Notes: generated by a model from the letters alone, not told the origin. A stretch of DNA of 64,000 bases from Coriolopsis trogii (GCA_020543525.1 JAHYIO010000033.1:2790001-2854000); one strand, 5' to 3'. Positions 47,014 to 59,053 are shown, counted from the first letter of the stretch. Made by a program: numbers and translations.

Positions 47014-48161
47014 GATCGCAGGTTCATCAGGAGCGTGAAGCTACTAGACAGCTCATTTGACGACGATGTGACGACTTTGAGTCCGTCGTGAATTGATTCC
47101 TGTGTATTGAGGGGTATGTTGGTGAGGTACCCTGGCGATTCTCGCGTCCCTAGACGTGATGTGAACGACTCATGATCAGGCTCGGAGGGTCGGTAAAAAG
47201 GCAGTGAGGTGTCTCTGGTGTGGATGGAATCACCTGAGCTTGATTGTAAGGGACAGACAAAGGAGCAGTCTATGATATCGTGCTCGTTAAGATGTGGTAT
47301 CACATCGCGAGCCAGGAGACATGAAGTGAGCTGTTCTGGCTGCAGGCGTGCGAATATTGTTGGTCGCTTGAGTCGGTCCGAAACGGGCGCTACAGCACAC
47401 TGTCCTCTTCGGCGGCCCTCGACAACATAATAGTCAGCGCCCTCTTCCCTCTCCTCTGAGTTCTCGACATTCTGACCGGCTGGAACTGTTTAAGACACGC
47501 AGGGGCAACTTTGTCTCACATATGACCCAGATATTCGCGAACTTCCTACTTCCCCGACCTTTCCAGCTTCCGACGCGTTCACTTGTCTTCCGATATCTGG
47601 GGGGTCTAGAGACGGCGAAGGGGCAAATGAGACAACGGATACGAGGTGAGTCATTTGCATACCCTCCCGCATCTATCTCCTCCAGTCGTGTAGGCACCTT
47701 CGCCGAGGGGACATGGTGTAGACAGAGGCGCGGACGTGCCACGGTCTTTGCGAGCCGTCTCTCTACGAGCTGTGCACTTCGCATGCGGGAGAGGCCATCT
47801 TTTATCATTGATCTGTCGACGAACGTGTAGTACAGGCTCGTTTGCTTCGCAGTAGCAGACGGAAGCACCGTAAGATAAACTATCAGACGCACACGCGGTG
47901 CTCAGCAGAACGTCGTCGAAGGCTTCATGCCATTAGTGCCTTTCATGTTGCGTACTTGCATTGGTTTTGTGGAGGGCTACGAGCTTCATGACATCGTAAC
48001 GTCCACCACGTCATGTGTAGACCATGTGTCCTCAACAGGCATGCGCATGAGTGGGGGCCCGAAAAGGGCAGCAGACAAGCACCTAGCATCGTGTATGTCT
48101 CGTACATCGAACTTCCGTTTCCGCACCCCTTGTCCACTCTCGCGCCTCCAATTTGTTATGC

Positions 48162-49258
48162 TCATTCTGAATCCGAGTATAGCGCTTCACGCTTCGCGAC
48201 CGGACTGGGTTCGAAGGGGACCTGTGATGCAGCAAGTACGGTGACCAACGTCTGCGTTATGTCCTCAAAGCGTTCCAGCGAACACTCACCTCCGACACTA
48301 TCCGGTCGATCTCGGCTGCGAATAGAGGTGCGAAAACACGGAGTTGTGCAGGTGCTTTCTCCCGACATCTACTACACTTCGACGCGGCTTCAGAGAGGGT
48401 TTTATCGATCGTAGCTGCATCTTGTGCCGCTTTCCCACAAGGTGTGGTTCCCAATGTGCTCATTACGCTGTCCCAATAGTGGTCCTTGAACCAAGGTGCG
48501 GTTCCACAACAATAACCATCTCCTCGTTTGCACATCGCCGTATGAGTGCCAATGCATTTGATGCATCTCAGCCAGGCCGCGTTTTTGGGTGGTATCTTCT
48601 GGCTGATATTCGTGATACTCAGCGTTTTGAGAGCAGCTATGCAGGACTTGAGGTACATGACAAGCTTCAGCAGATCTGCCCCGCTGATATCATGAAGCTC
48701 AGGGGAGTAGAACAGCGGCTCTGCAACCGCGAGGCACGCTTTGATAGAGAGCTGGGTTAGACCCGGCATCTCATAACGGACCCCGAGAGCGTATGCACGT
48801 AGAGGATTGTCACGGATATGGGGGTGAGCGGCTTGTAAGATAGTCGGGATGCTCCGCGCAAACTGGTACTTGTGTGCAGCGACGAGGAGGGACTTCACTT
48901 CCTCAAAAGAGCAGTGGGCAAGTGTGGGTGGGTATGGGTAGCAGAGGCCGAGGAGGACAGTAAGAGTCTGGCTCGTTTCTTGGAGAGTGATAGGTTCACT
49001 GGCGTGCTCCGGCGAGGGCTGCGGAACGGTGAACATATCTGCGAATACTGGGGAGGCGTCTTGTAGTATCCAACGGAATACGCGAAAGTCTACGCCGTCG
49101 GAGCTGCGAAGGACGACGTCCGCAGACGGTTTGTCGAAAGGGGACGGGGCCGTGCGAGTGTCAGGGATCGTATCCGACTGAGCCACTGTCGATGCAGGCG
49201 ACAGTTGAAGGAGACTTTAGCGGGGTGTTTGGGGATATCGTGAATGTGTCTACTCACT
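48162..49258 (-). CDS. BTB/POZ-domain protein, about 318 aa
   Basis: The N-terminal BTB fold reads SADVVLRSSDGVDFRVFRWI, LQDASPVFADMFTVPQP and CYPYPPTLAHCSFEEVKSLL, then VAAHKYQFARSIPTILQAA and YALGVRYEMPGLTQLSIKAC. The rest is a Cys-containing region (IKCIGTHTAMCKRGDGYCCG; SKCSRCREKAP) that may bind zinc (inference). The last exon adds VPFEPSPVAKREALYSDSE and a stop at 48162. The conserved frame has no ATG upstream of MFTVP. An intron (49186-49257) with proper GT and AG joins an A at 49258 to TGGCTCAG, making ATG GCT CAG; thus the start codon itself is split. BTB families of this kind are expanded in Agaricomycetes and their targets are unknown, probably as Cul3 adaptors or dimerising regulators. 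Confidence 0.82.
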
Positions 49259-50029
49259 GATGTATACGGGGGTTGGACAGAGGCGAGGGCGCGGACTCCT
49301 TCAGAGTCACAGCGACGCTATGTGCTACATAGATATGTGCTGCGGTAGGGAACGCACCCGTCTGCAATGCATGGGCCACGAGGCACTCGAAGCCTAGGAA
49401 TAAACGTGGCAAGGCGCCGCTGTCCCATCCTCCGCCAGGTCCTGCTCAGTTATGCGTCCGAAGAAAGTGTCAGCAAGTTTGAACATATAGATATGTTATC
49501 GTATCAGACACTTGCACGCCGTATCCATGGTGCGTGACTTACTTGAGTTGAAGTTGCAGACCAAGGCGGTCGTGGCACTGGACGCGCGTTGAACTGTCAT
49601 GATTTGGACACTCGGGAGTCACGAGGAGCACGGCTGTAGTCAGCGATACTCACCAATTGACATGGCAGCCACATGCGCATAGGATCGTCCTTCCTGTGAA
49701 CGTCGTGCGTCTTCCACAAGAATTATGCACCGCTGAGCTCCAGGCACACGAACTGATGTTGCATTCAAGTTCGTTGAGATCATATCTGAGACATGTATCA
49801 TTGGGTACGGCGCATGCTCTATGACAAAACTGTCAGCCAATGCGTATACTTCTTCCGCATATCCCTGCACCTGTATCGATTACTGAATCAGAGTGTGAAC
49901 ACTGATTGAGGTCACAGTAATCCCGATTGCACAATAGAAGCACTTCTTACAATTCGGAGACATCAGGCCAGGTTCCATAGTACGGTACAATCCTATCACG
50001 CTAGGGATACGAACTACCCTATTCCCAAG
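49259..50029. other. Intergenic region with one possible exon
   Basis: On minus, 49640-49870 stays open with fair codon use (YAEEVYALADSFVIEHAPYP, GAQRCIILVEDARRSQEGRS) and ends at a good GT donor. It might be an exon of a small unknown gene, but I could not find a start exon in phase. I leave it unannotated as a gene. Confidence 0.35.
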
Positions 50030-53000
50030 CTAGCCTGTAGTACGTTTCTTCTTTGCTGGCCTGACCTTGATCCCGCGGTTTGACCATCCGGACCGACGAG
50101 GTTCGTCCAAGTCGGCATCTGCGCTCACGGCGCCGTCCTCGTCGCTGTCTTCTACGTCGACGTCCACATAACCACGCTTCCTCGCTTGGGTAGACGGCGG
50201 GAGCACAAGTCCCGACCGCGGGCGTGGCTCTTGCTCACTCTCCACCTCCGAGCCAGAAGGCTCACTCTGCGAACGATGGACAGGGCGCTGTTCGTCACTG
50301 GCTGAGGACTGCTCGTCGACCTCGTCGCCATGCATCCCGTGGCCGGAGTCGGCGGGATCGTCGGGCATATATATGGGAGAACCAGCGACGGCCAAGTCGA
50401 TGGCGTCGTCCCCTGTCGTCGTCGTATGACTGCACGACATGCGGCTGACGTGCATCGTGGGATGGCAACAGGGAGCGACAAGCTCGGGTTCAGCCTCTCT
50501 CCTTGCTTCGAATTGATCCTCTGCCTTGTCCGCATTGAGTCCGTCTTGAACGTACTTGGCTAAGACTCTGCCGAGAGCAAGGTGGGAACAGAGGAAGCCA
50601 TCCAGTTTGGATGGATCGCCAGTGGTGCTAGACTTTGGCTGGGACGTGCTGGGCGATGTCTCGCCTTCCGCTTCGTCATCCATCATGTACTCTGCGGAGA
50701 CCACAACAGAGGTAGCCTCCTCAGGCTCGTCGGCCGCCTCCGAGTCTTCTACTTTCTGCTGTCCACGAGTGGGGCCATACAGCTCCTCCATCAACACGCT
50801 ATCCACCTGCAAGTAGAATTCGTGGCAGCTGGCCGCCAACTTAGCCAGGACGAGTTGTAGCTTACTGTTGCGAACGAGCCAGATATTGGATTTGGTCGAG
50901 CTGAAGTCTTCCAGTTTCTGGAAGCCGCCAATCTTGATGTGCCCGTAGTGATTGATGCAATTGTCGTACTTGAGGCGAACACGGGACAGGAGGGGTGCCC
51001 TAAGGGACGTGAGGTGGAAGCGGAGGATGAGGTACTCAAATGCATGTACGAAAGACTCGATGTCGTCGGAGAGATGATAGGGCTTCCAAGGAAACAGGAG
51101 CGAAAGCGCGGACCGGAATTGCCATGTGCCCTGCACGAATCATGGGAATGAGCGTAGGCGCATGCAAACAAAGTCATCCTCGCACCGTCCGATATGGCTC
51201 AGATGCACCCTGGTTCAGCTCGCGAGCTTGACGGGCAACATCCCAGTCGATGAGAATGCCGGAACGCGTGGCGGGATTGATCATAATATTCCCCACACTT
51301 ATGTCGCGGTGGAGTATTCCAGCCCTTTCCCAGGCTTCTCGATGCGCTGTTGATAGGTGGGTACGTAAAATTCGAGGCCTCGAGGAGAGAAGGGGAGGGT
51401 ATCATGTACTTACCAGTAAGAGCGTTCAAGACAACGCACACGAGTTCCTTGAAATTCTTGAAATCCATCAGCGAGATTCCGATCTCCTCAGTCACTAGTC
51501 GGTAGTGGCATCGAGCCACCGGCGGAGCTCGTTTCTCTTGAGAGTACTTTGTCGGTTTCTTCGCCGCTTCCTGCAAGAAACGGTGTACCCGCGTCACCTG
51601 CGCACGGGAACCGCCAACGTCTCCAGCACAGAGGAGATGAACGATGTGGGAAACATGGTGAGCGTGAAGACGCTGATATATGAGGTGCTCCGGACGAGTG
51701 CGACCGGGAACAAGGGGCCGCCAGAAGTCCTTCATGTAGCCGAACTGACGCCTCTTGCCGAGTTGTAACGCGATGAACCCCTTGGTGCACCTCCCGACCA
51801 CAGCTTCCGCTGAGAAGTGGGGAAGTCCGATCAGGTACTCCAGGAATTCAGAGTCTTTCGTCGAAGTCAAGGGATCCGAGGCCTCGTCGGTAGGCAATGG
51901 CTCGTCCTTGTCTGGGGGCGCTGATGAGGACGGCGCAGGGGAAAGAGCCGGAACGCGGACCCTGTAGATCGGGAAGTTGGCTTCGCCTCCGTTGCTGCTC
52001 TTGAATGCACGCTCGGCATGCTGCTTGATGATCGGGTGAAGTGCGGGGTCGGCCAAAGCGGCATTTATCTCTGCCTTCTCTTCGGGTGACGCTAGAGTAG
52101 TCGTAGGATCGAAGCCAAGTTGATCGCGGGACATATGAGCTATCTTCCAGACAAAGTCGTGGAGAAGCGAGTTGACGTTCGTCCACTCGAAAGAATTGGA
52201 CACGAAAGCGCCAGTGCGGTCGACGTGAAGCAGACGAGCCTCCGCCTTGCACACGTAGATCGCCCAGCAGAAGAGCCGATGCTGATACTTGAAGACATTG
52301 AGGAGGTACTCGACAAGTTGACCGAGGGTTTTCTCTCCGTTCTTCGAGTCCTGGATGAAAAGTGTTTCGTCCGGCGGCGGCTCCTCAGCTACTGTCGAAG
52401 GTTCTGCGTCCTTGCTCTTCCCAGTTGACGGTACGTCGGGAGCGCGTCTTGCAGAGGCAGTCTGGTTATCCGCTTCCCTTGCAGCGGTGGCCTTCGTCGA
52501 TCTATCGACACGGGCGCCATGGCCAGTATTGTAGAACGGGGCATCGTCAAGTCGGTACTTGACCTCGATGGGGACAACGATATGATGCCAAGACCGACGC
52601 GCAGCGTCCTTGTGCTTCTCTAGCTCTTCCCCTTTTAGCTTGCTTCGCTTGTGGTCCCGTTCCGTGAGCTCCGTCGCCCGTCTAGCATCGGGGGTGTCAA
52701 AGTAGATCCCGGCGTCGATGATGGTGTCTCGAGGACCGTTCGAACCATCGGCGGCCTTATGCCAAGGCGTCTTCATAGCACAAAGCGGGGTCGTGTTCGT
52801 GTTGGACGCAACCCTGAGTACAGAATCGATGGTGATTTTCTACAATTGTTGTCATCGACCACAGCTGGTTAGAGTATCGGGCAGATGCCACTCACCAACT
52901 GGCTGTACATGTCGCTCTCCTTCTTGACTTCCGACAGGTCGGGTGTCTCAAACCGTGAGCGTTGCTCTTTAGTTGGCATAGAGGTGGGAAGGAGGTCCGA

Positions 53001-53360
53001 GAACATGTCCGAGAACGTCTTGTCGAGCAAGTGGAATCGTCCGCCCATACTTGTCTCGTCGATGAGGGAAAGGCGACGCTCGGCTCCAATTGTGGGATTT
53101 CCCCGGTAGGCGTTACGAGACGAAAGGGACGCCTTGATGGGCGTAGTCTTGATGAATGTGTTGTTGGCTGCGTTGACTCCCTGCTGCTGGTCTCGTGTCT
53201 GGTTGGTTATCAAGTCCCGATCCCGGTCTTCGTTGACACAACTTAGTGATCCTTCGGTTGGTAACGTCGAAGGAGGAGTGCGTGTGTGAAAGGCGTCACC
53301 AATGCTCCGATTGGGACTGCTGGTAGCATCGGGGGGAGGGGAAGGACTGTCAAAATCCAT
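50030..53360 (-). CDS. FunK1 fungal-type protein kinase
   Basis: FunK1 is a kinase family found almost only in multicellular fungi and greatly expanded in basidiomycetes. The start is MDFDSPSPPPDATSSPNRSI at 53360. An intron joins SDMYSQLV to KITIDSVLRVASNTNTTPLC. The N-terminal module includes HHIVVPIEVKYRLDDAPFYN, QLVEYLLNVFKYQHRLFCWA, VDRTGAFVSNSFEWTNVNSL and LGFDPTTT. The kinase core follows with RCHYRLVTEEIGISLMDFKN, catalytic loop AGILHRDISVGNIMINPATR and ILIDWDVARQ, where DWD replaces DFG as is normal for FunK1. Next is GTWQFRSALSLLFPWKPYHL. The C-terminal extension is long, acidic and Ser-rich, ending with a basic IKVRPAKKKRTTG that may direct it to the nucleus. About 1,050 residues and at least four exons. 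Confidence 0.92.
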
Positions 53361-53896
53361 GGTGTATGGTGGAAGTGAGAGATGAACAGGACGCACGTGA
53401 GGCGCTCGCTAGTAGGCTCTTATACGATCGGATCGAGTCAAAGCTCCGACCACGCCTTTGTTCGCCGTTTTGAGATCGCTTATGCAGAAGAGGTATGCTG
53501 GGACGGACGACCACCAGTTTCCCACGCGTGAGTGGCGAATGAGTCCCATGTCAAATAGCGGCTCATGGGCACTCACATTAGCTAGTGTAGAATGGCCTGA
53601 CAGCAAGCCCTGTAACTGCCACCGTCTTACGACGCTACGTGGACGCTGGTGCAGAGCGACGTGCTGGTTTAGTTGAACTTGCAACGTGGTGGTGCGTCGT
53701 CCAAGACGATAACTGCCATATTGGGAACCCGACAAGCGCCGGCACTGCCCACTAACAACATGCACTTTATCCGCACGAACGAGAAAGTAAGATTTTCCAT
53801 TCACACTATTAGACATATTCCTTCGGTGCAGATATTCACATAACAATCGGCAACCGTATGCTGGCCGCCTATCACAAATGCCAGTGGGTAATGCTC
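53361..53896. other. Intergenic region
   Basis: Between the FunK1 start and the monooxygenase 3' end. No feature beyond a probable promoter and 3' UTR. Confidence 0.5.
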
Positions 53897-55102
53897 TTAG
53901 GAATCCTTCCGAGCCTCCGGGTTATACATAGAGTCCCCCATCTGCTCCAGGATGTTGTAAGGCGCTTCAGGGGCGAACGCCGTGTTGACACCCTCGAGGG
54001 CCTCCCTAGTCCACTTCTCAAACTTCTTGAACGTCTTCTCCTCCCAAGCAGCCACAGCCGCCTCCCTCTCCTCCGCCGTCCTACCAGCGCGGACGGCCTC
54101 CGCGAGGACGACTCCGAGCTCGTATCCGGCGAGCATCGCCAGGTTCGCCCCAGCACCCGTAGGACTCATCAGGTACGCGGCGTCACCGATGAGCGTAACC
54201 CCCGATACGTGCTTCCAGCTGAGCCCAGGCGGAAGATAGTACAGCGGACGGGGGTAGATCGCCTTCTCGTCGCAGTGCGCAATCGTGTCGCGCATCCACG
54301 GCGCCCAGCCCTCGAACTTCTCCAGAAGGACACGACGCGCCTCTGCTGGGTCCTTCGGGATCGTCCAATCGGGAGACTCGCGGAACCAGAGGTAGGCGCG
54401 GATGCGGCCGTCGCCGTTGCGCTGGGCAAAGAAAAGCCTGCCGTCTTGCGCGGCCCATGCGGTCCCGTTGCCGACCGCCTCCGCCACATCGCGCAGCTCG
54501 GGGCTCGCAGCGACCTCCGGGGAGAGGGAGACCTCCGCGCCGTTCACACCTTGGTACATGGGAGTGGCGGGGGTGACGAGCGGGCGGACGCGCGAATGGT
54601 GGCCGTCTGCCCCGACGAGGAAGTCACACACGGCGGTGGTGCCGTTTGCGAACGTGAGCTCGTGGGTGCCGTCACCGAGCGCACGGGCGGAGGTGAGGGC
54701 GTGCCCCCACTTGACACTCTCTGCGGGGACGTTGTCCAGGAGGAGCTTGCGGAGCTTGGAACGGTCGATCTCCGGGCGGGAGCTCTCACGGGTGCGGTTG
54801 GGATCGGCGGGCATGGCGGCTAGTACCTTCCCGGTGCGGTCGAGGATCTTCGTGTCCTGGCCTTCGGGGCGAGAGAGAGCGTCGAAGTCCTCCTGGAGAC
54901 CGTTCTCCCGTAAGGCGAGTTGGCCACTGTCCCAGCCGAGGTCGAGGACGCCCCCAAGGTGCCAACGGGCCGTGATGCTCGCCTCGCGTTCATACAGCGT
55001 CGCGGGGATACCGCGCCGAGACAAAGTGAGGAGTAGGGTGAGGCCGCTGGGTCCGCCACCGGCGATGGCTATGCGAGGGGGGTTCGAAACAGTGGAGGCC
55101 AT
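53897..55102 (-). CDS. FAD-dependent monooxygenase (TetX/PHBH-like), intronless, 401 aa
   Basis: A group A flavoprotein hydroxylase that uses NAD(P)H and O2; the substrate is unknown. The ATG at 55102 begins MASTVSNPPRIAIAGGGPSG, the GxGxxG dinucleotide site, with LYERE at the end of beta-2. HLGGVLDLGWDSGQLALREN and RPEIDRSKLRKLLLDNVP resemble TetX-type enzymes. CDFLVGADGHHSRVRPLV is the DG motif, and GVTLIGDAAYLMSPTGAGAN is the GD motif that binds the ribityl chain. The stop is at 53897. It has no introns, while nearly all neighbours do. Two decayed relatives lie on the opposite strand at 59497-60527. A TetX-like enzyme inactivates or modifies small molecules, so detoxification or secondary metabolism is likely (inference). 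Confidence 0.92.
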   Translation of the reverse strand: MASTVSNPPRIAIAGGGPSGLTLLLTLSRRGIPATLYEREASITARWHLGGVLDLGWDSGQLALRENGLQEDFDALSRPEGQDTKILDRTGKVLAAMPADPNRTRESSRPEIDRSKLRKLLLDNVPAESVKWGHALTSARALGDGTHELTFANGTTAVCDFLVGADGHHSRVRPLVTPATPMYQGVNGAEVSLSPEVAASPELRDVAEAVGNGTAWAAQDGRLFFAQRNGDGRIRAYLWFRESPDWTIPKDPAEARRVLLEKFEGWAPWMRDTIAHCDEKAIYPRPLYYLPPGLSWKHVSGVTLIGDAAYLMSPTGAGANLAMLAGYELGVVLAEAVRAGRTAEEREAAVAAWEEKTFKKFEKWTREALEGVNTAFAPEAPYNILEQMGDSMYNPEARKDS

Positions 55103-56171
55103 GGTGAAATGTCTATAGCCGCGCACAATAGCTGGGAAGACACGCATGGGGGAAACAAAAGTCGCGCGGTATCAGGCTGCAGAGGCTGGATTGAGGTTGT
55201 TTATGCAGGTTGACCCAGAGTATCGCTCATGTTCAAGTACGTACCTCACCGCCAATTCACTGACGTGCTGGGCAGGCATCGGCAATGACTGCTTCTGCCG
55301 GCCCTACGCGTTGTCCGATGCCGTGTTGAGATCTTCTCTATGCATGTCCGTCACGTTGATGCCGATCCCTCCAGTGGACATACCCGGTGGAAAGAAACAA
55401 ACGTGAATGTTGAACCTGGAGTCGAGCGCTGTGGCTGACTCGGAGTGCGTACGCGTCAACTCGGCATATCTAATCAGATAGGGGATCGCTCCAGATGCCA
55501 AGACCTTAGCGCCGACATGATCCTTCACCAGGTGTTGCCGGGACAAGGTGGTGATGGTGGTGGTGGTGTCCGTGTTCGACAGGCGCTTGACGTCGTGTGA
55601 GTGGCCAGCCCCGTGCCTGGCATCACGACTGCACTCAGGCATCAGCTCCGACAGGCCCAGTCCTCGCTTTTTTGCTGGCTATGGCCACTCGTCAATGAGG
55701 AATTCACAGCTATGCAGAGATAGGTGAACGTCCTGGCATTGCCACAGTATTGTGACACTTGTTGTCTTTGATGGCCCATTGCTTCTTGCACACCAGGCAT
55801 ACACGCCATTCCCGAGGGACAAGCAGGAGAAGGTTGAAGTCGAACCGGAAGGCAGAGCCGGTAGCCGGCAAGTGCCGAAAGCGAGGGAAACAAGAGCCAG
55901 TCGGAAAGCATCTCTTGTCCTCGCCGCGACCACTCGGAAAGCCTCACGCATCCCACACGCAGCACAGTCTTCATGGACAGGGTTTGTAGCGGCGTGTTCT
56001 CTCTGTCTCTCTCCAACCCATAGCGATTGCTTAGTACATCTCGGACATCCCTAGTCCAAGAGGATTTTGTCACGTCCATCAGTGGACTGATCGTTAGCGG
56101 GCAGGTCAAGGTGAGTACTTTAGCATGTTATATGCACCAACAGAACCCTTCGCTGACTTCTACCATTGTAG
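55103..56171. other. Divergent promoter region and 5' UTR of the next gene
   Basis: The monooxygenase (-) and F-box/LRR-like gene (+) diverge here. A GT (56111) to AG (56171) pair ends exactly at the ATG of the latter, which suggests a 5' UTR intron. A minus-strand frame at 55304-55642 is open but without recognisable motifs. Confidence 0.45.
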
Positions 56172-57650
56172 ATGAAACTGACATACGATGCACTCTACGC
56201 TGTTATGGAGGCGCAAAACTTCGAGGACGATCTCGGCGGCCTCTCATCCATGACACGAACATGCACCATCCTTCGCAACATGGGCTTGAAGCATCTGCTC
56301 GATCGCAAGATCACTTTGCGGAGCGACAGAGACGCTAGCTCGTTCAGCCTCTTCATCTTGTCAGACGAGGAACGTCGACTCCCGATGCTCCAGCGGTGCC
56401 TATCCCTCGAGACAGGGCACCTCTCGCCCGACGCAGCTAGTGCCCTCGTCGACCTCGTCAGCAAGATCTCCCACCTGGAACGCCTCGTGTTGGTCGATGC
56501 GGACCATATCCTCGCGTCCGATCCACGACTCCCCCATGCGCTCGCGGCCCTCACGTGCCTCAAGCACCTCGAGTTCTCAGCCGCCGAGGACTCCGACAAC
56601 TCTGACTGCGTTTACATGATCCGGAAGCTGCGATCGCGGCTCCTCACTGCTTCGCTTCACCTCCCTACGGCGATCCGACGCTACGTGAACGGACACGTAA
56701 ACTGCGAGCTCATCGATCCCATTGGCCTCCTTCGAGGCTCGGCGAGCACGCTCGTTGAAGTGTCCGGGACGAATTTCGAAGCGAGACGGCATTTTATCGT
56801 CTATCCGCAGGTCAAGCGCCTCAAGATCCAATTCGGCCTCATCCCGGAGCTCACTCCTTACATCCAGTCCTTCCCCAACATCACGGCTTTCGACGTAACG
56901 TGTGGGGCGTCGTTCGACCCCTCTACCTTGCCCTCGTTCCGGATGATGAACGAGGAGGCTCAGCAGCGCGTGGGATGCTGGCCTGAGCTAGAAGAGTTGA
57001 CAGGCAGGCTCACCGATCTCTACATCCTCTCTCTGGCCTCGCAGATCACGAGTCTCCACGTTCGTGCAACGAGGAAGCACGGGGTGCTGTCTCATCTCAC
57101 GGATGTTATGTCCCGCGCCCGTCCTACAGATCTGCGCCTGGAGGTCGATACAGCTGCTTTCCACCCGACGAACGCTGAGGAAACTCTCGCTACTGTTCTA
57201 CATGCTTCGGGGGCTGCTTTGCATGTCCGGACGCTGGACCTCCGAATTGTCTTGCAAGGGAAAGACCGTCAGGCGAACTTGGACGAACTATTCGTGCGTC
57301 TTCTACCTTCTCTGTCTTTGCCAGACTTACTGATGATGCTGCGGTTACAGAGCTGTGTAATTGAAGCCATCGAGCTCCTCCCACTCACGTCCTTCAAGGT
57401 TGAAATTGACCACAAGTGCGGAGACGCAGAGACGTACTCCGAAGCGAGTAGCGCCTTCCCCGAACTGCAGGTCGACGCGGAGACCGTAGCCGAACTCGAC
57501 ACCGCCAAGGACGAAGCGCGATCTGCGCTCGAGCAGATGTTGCACAACTGGGACGCGACGCGCCACGTCGAGCACATCCGCCGCGCGTGTCCGTCACTCA
57601 GGGAGCTCGTCATTGGCCCCAGCTGCGCGGTTGTCTTCAAGTCGGTGTAG
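56172..57650 (+). CDS. F-box/LRR-like protein of an Agaricomycete family, 492 aa
   Basis: A single coding exon. The N-terminus MKLTYDALYAVMEAQNFEDD, then LGGLSSMTRTCTILRNMGLK and HLLDRKITLRSD, has the shape of a degenerate F-box followed by leucine-rich repeats: LVDLVSKISHLERLVLVDAD, ALAALTCLKHLEFSAAED and YPQVKRLKIQFGLIPELTPY. Similar proteins (for example with a PLDI...I start) occur in tens of copies in mushroom genomes, where most are thought to be substrate adaptors of SCF ubiquitin ligases. The end is CPSLRELVIGPSCAVVFKSV. The F-box match is weak, so the SCF role is an inference. A TAG directly before the ATG suggests that a 5' UTR intron ends there. Confidence 0.75.
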   Translation: MKLTYDALYAVMEAQNFEDDLGGLSSMTRTCTILRNMGLKHLLDRKITLRSDRDASSFSLFILSDEERRLPMLQRCLSLETGHLSPDAASALVDLVSKISHLERLVLVDADHILASDPRLPHALAALTCLKHLEFSAAEDSDNSDCVYMIRKLRSRLLTASLHLPTAIRRYVNGHVNCELIDPIGLLRGSASTLVEVSGTNFEARRHFIVYPQVKRLKIQFGLIPELTPYIQSFPNITAFDVTCGASFDPSTLPSFRMMNEEAQQRVGCWPELEELTGRLTDLYILSLASQITSLHVRATRKHGVLSHLTDVMSRARPTDLRLEVDTAAFHPTNAEETLATVLHASGAALHVRTLDLRIVLQGKDRQANLDELFVRLLPSLSLPDLLMMLRLQSCVIEAIELLPLTSFKVEIDHKCGDAETYSEASSAFPELQVDAETVAELDTAKDEARSALEQMLHNWDATRHVEHIRRACPSLRELVIGPSCAVVFKSV

Positions 57651-58725
57651 GCCCTGGGACTCTCACTCTCATTTCGATGAACGCGCCGAGTCTGGGCCTG
57701 CTTGTCCTGCGTTGTATGTGATGTTGTGTATGATATCCTTCTGTTGCTGTGACTTCTGTTTGTTTCGCTGTTAGCGCTTTGTATGTATTCTGCATGTATC
57801 ATACGTTCGTTGTGGAGGTACGAGTATTGCTCTGGTACCCGCGCTTAGGATAGCTACATGTTTTTGAACCCCCAAGCGGTCTCCGGAATGATGCTTTGGG
57901 CCTCTGGCTGGCATATAAGCACGTCTGCGATGTGGGCGCTTACTCAAGGGTGCCACTGCCTCCGGCAGACTTGTCATGAACCCCACTTGGGCATTGGCTC
58001 TGACAGGTCCAGTCCTTGCTTGTTGCAGGTCGCGAATGCTCGGGAATGGTCTACCCCTCAACAAAGGACAGCAGACGACCCCCAAGAGCTCGAACCAGAC
58101 ATGGACCTGGAGGAGCCACTGGTCTGTGGGCATCCGCGGAGATCAGGCAGCATTCAGCCCATTGGAGGGCGAGTATAGGCAGACGTCATCATTGTGAGGT
58201 ATGTAATACAATTTCCCATATACTAATCTGCCAACGCGCTGAACTCTTCCTCATCCCGTACATGGAACAGGGGGACCGAATCAACAAGTTCAGTGATGTC
58301 GTATACATATGCGGCTGGCACAGGCAGCAGCCTTTCCCGCTAAAGTAGGTAGTCCATGAACTGCAGGGGCTCCAGACGGTGGTGGAGCTTTCCCAGCCCG
58401 TGGTGCCGAAGCACGGGAGTAGAATGCAACAAGTATGTATGAAGGGATGTGAGGATAAAGTATCATGTACAGTGTGTAGCCCACAAGAAGGAAGTAATGC
58501 CGAGGTGACTACACATAGCAGCCAGATCGCGAACGCGCGCTTCCGGCGGGGCATCCGGTAAGGAATCGTGCCATCCATCGTCAAGACCCCATCCATCGGG
58601 CCTCTGGATAGTGCAGAGGGAGACGGGAGGGCATCACTGAGCATAGCGGACGAGTTGGAGGGGATGGGGATAGGGAGGCAAACTCTGCGATGGCAATATA
58701 CTCGTTGGGGCATCCCTCCGCGCGC

Positions 58726-58757
58726 TAGCGGGCATCTGCTGGGTCTTTTTTTTTTTT
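58726..58757 (+). repeat. Partial repeat copy followed by poly(T)
   Basis: The 19 bases 58726-58744 are identical to part of the 37-bp repeat unit at 59054-59090. A C and then 12 T follow directly. Confidence 0.7.
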
Positions 58758-59053
58758 GACTTCATGCTTTTGTATCCCGCTCGTACTGAGTACAGGCGCG
58801 GCTATATGACTAACTACTACACTGGGGCAGGCGAGTGATCTCAGCCGACGGTGCCTACATCTAAGGGCTCGGTGGACATCGCCCTTTGCGTGTCTCAGTC
58901 ACTTCCCGGGTTGCTAGCGCCCGGCTGTCACACTAGGAGGGCGCGTCCGCGAACGTGAACGCGCTCTCGTTCGCCTCCAGGAATGAGTTGACATCCCGAT
59001 ACGCGCTAACACGCGTCAGGAACTCCAGCTCGCCACGACAGTTCCACCACCTC

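Larger units (their letters stand above)
45554..48161. other. Gene-poor stretch, 2.6 kb
   Basis: The left end is the metallothionein promoter. A 29-nt perfect palindrome lies at 46985-47013. Minus-strand frames such as 47434-47892 lack motifs. I see no transposase, no long terminal repeat and no RNA gene. Confidence 0.4.

Noticed and set aside
49186..49186. GTG as start of the BTB frame
   Set aside because: Nuclear fungal genes start with ATG almost without exception, and the split-ATG intron gives a better explanation.
56027..56110. In-phase upstream exon for the F-box/LRR-like gene
   Set aside because: It would extend the frame through a GT-AG intron but contains no ATG; a 5' UTR intron ending at the ATG is simpler.
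58189..58713. Minus frame with a hydrophobic stretch as a membrane protein
   Set aside because: Only one hydrophobic segment, otherwise random composition, and stop-free length is not unusual at this GC level.
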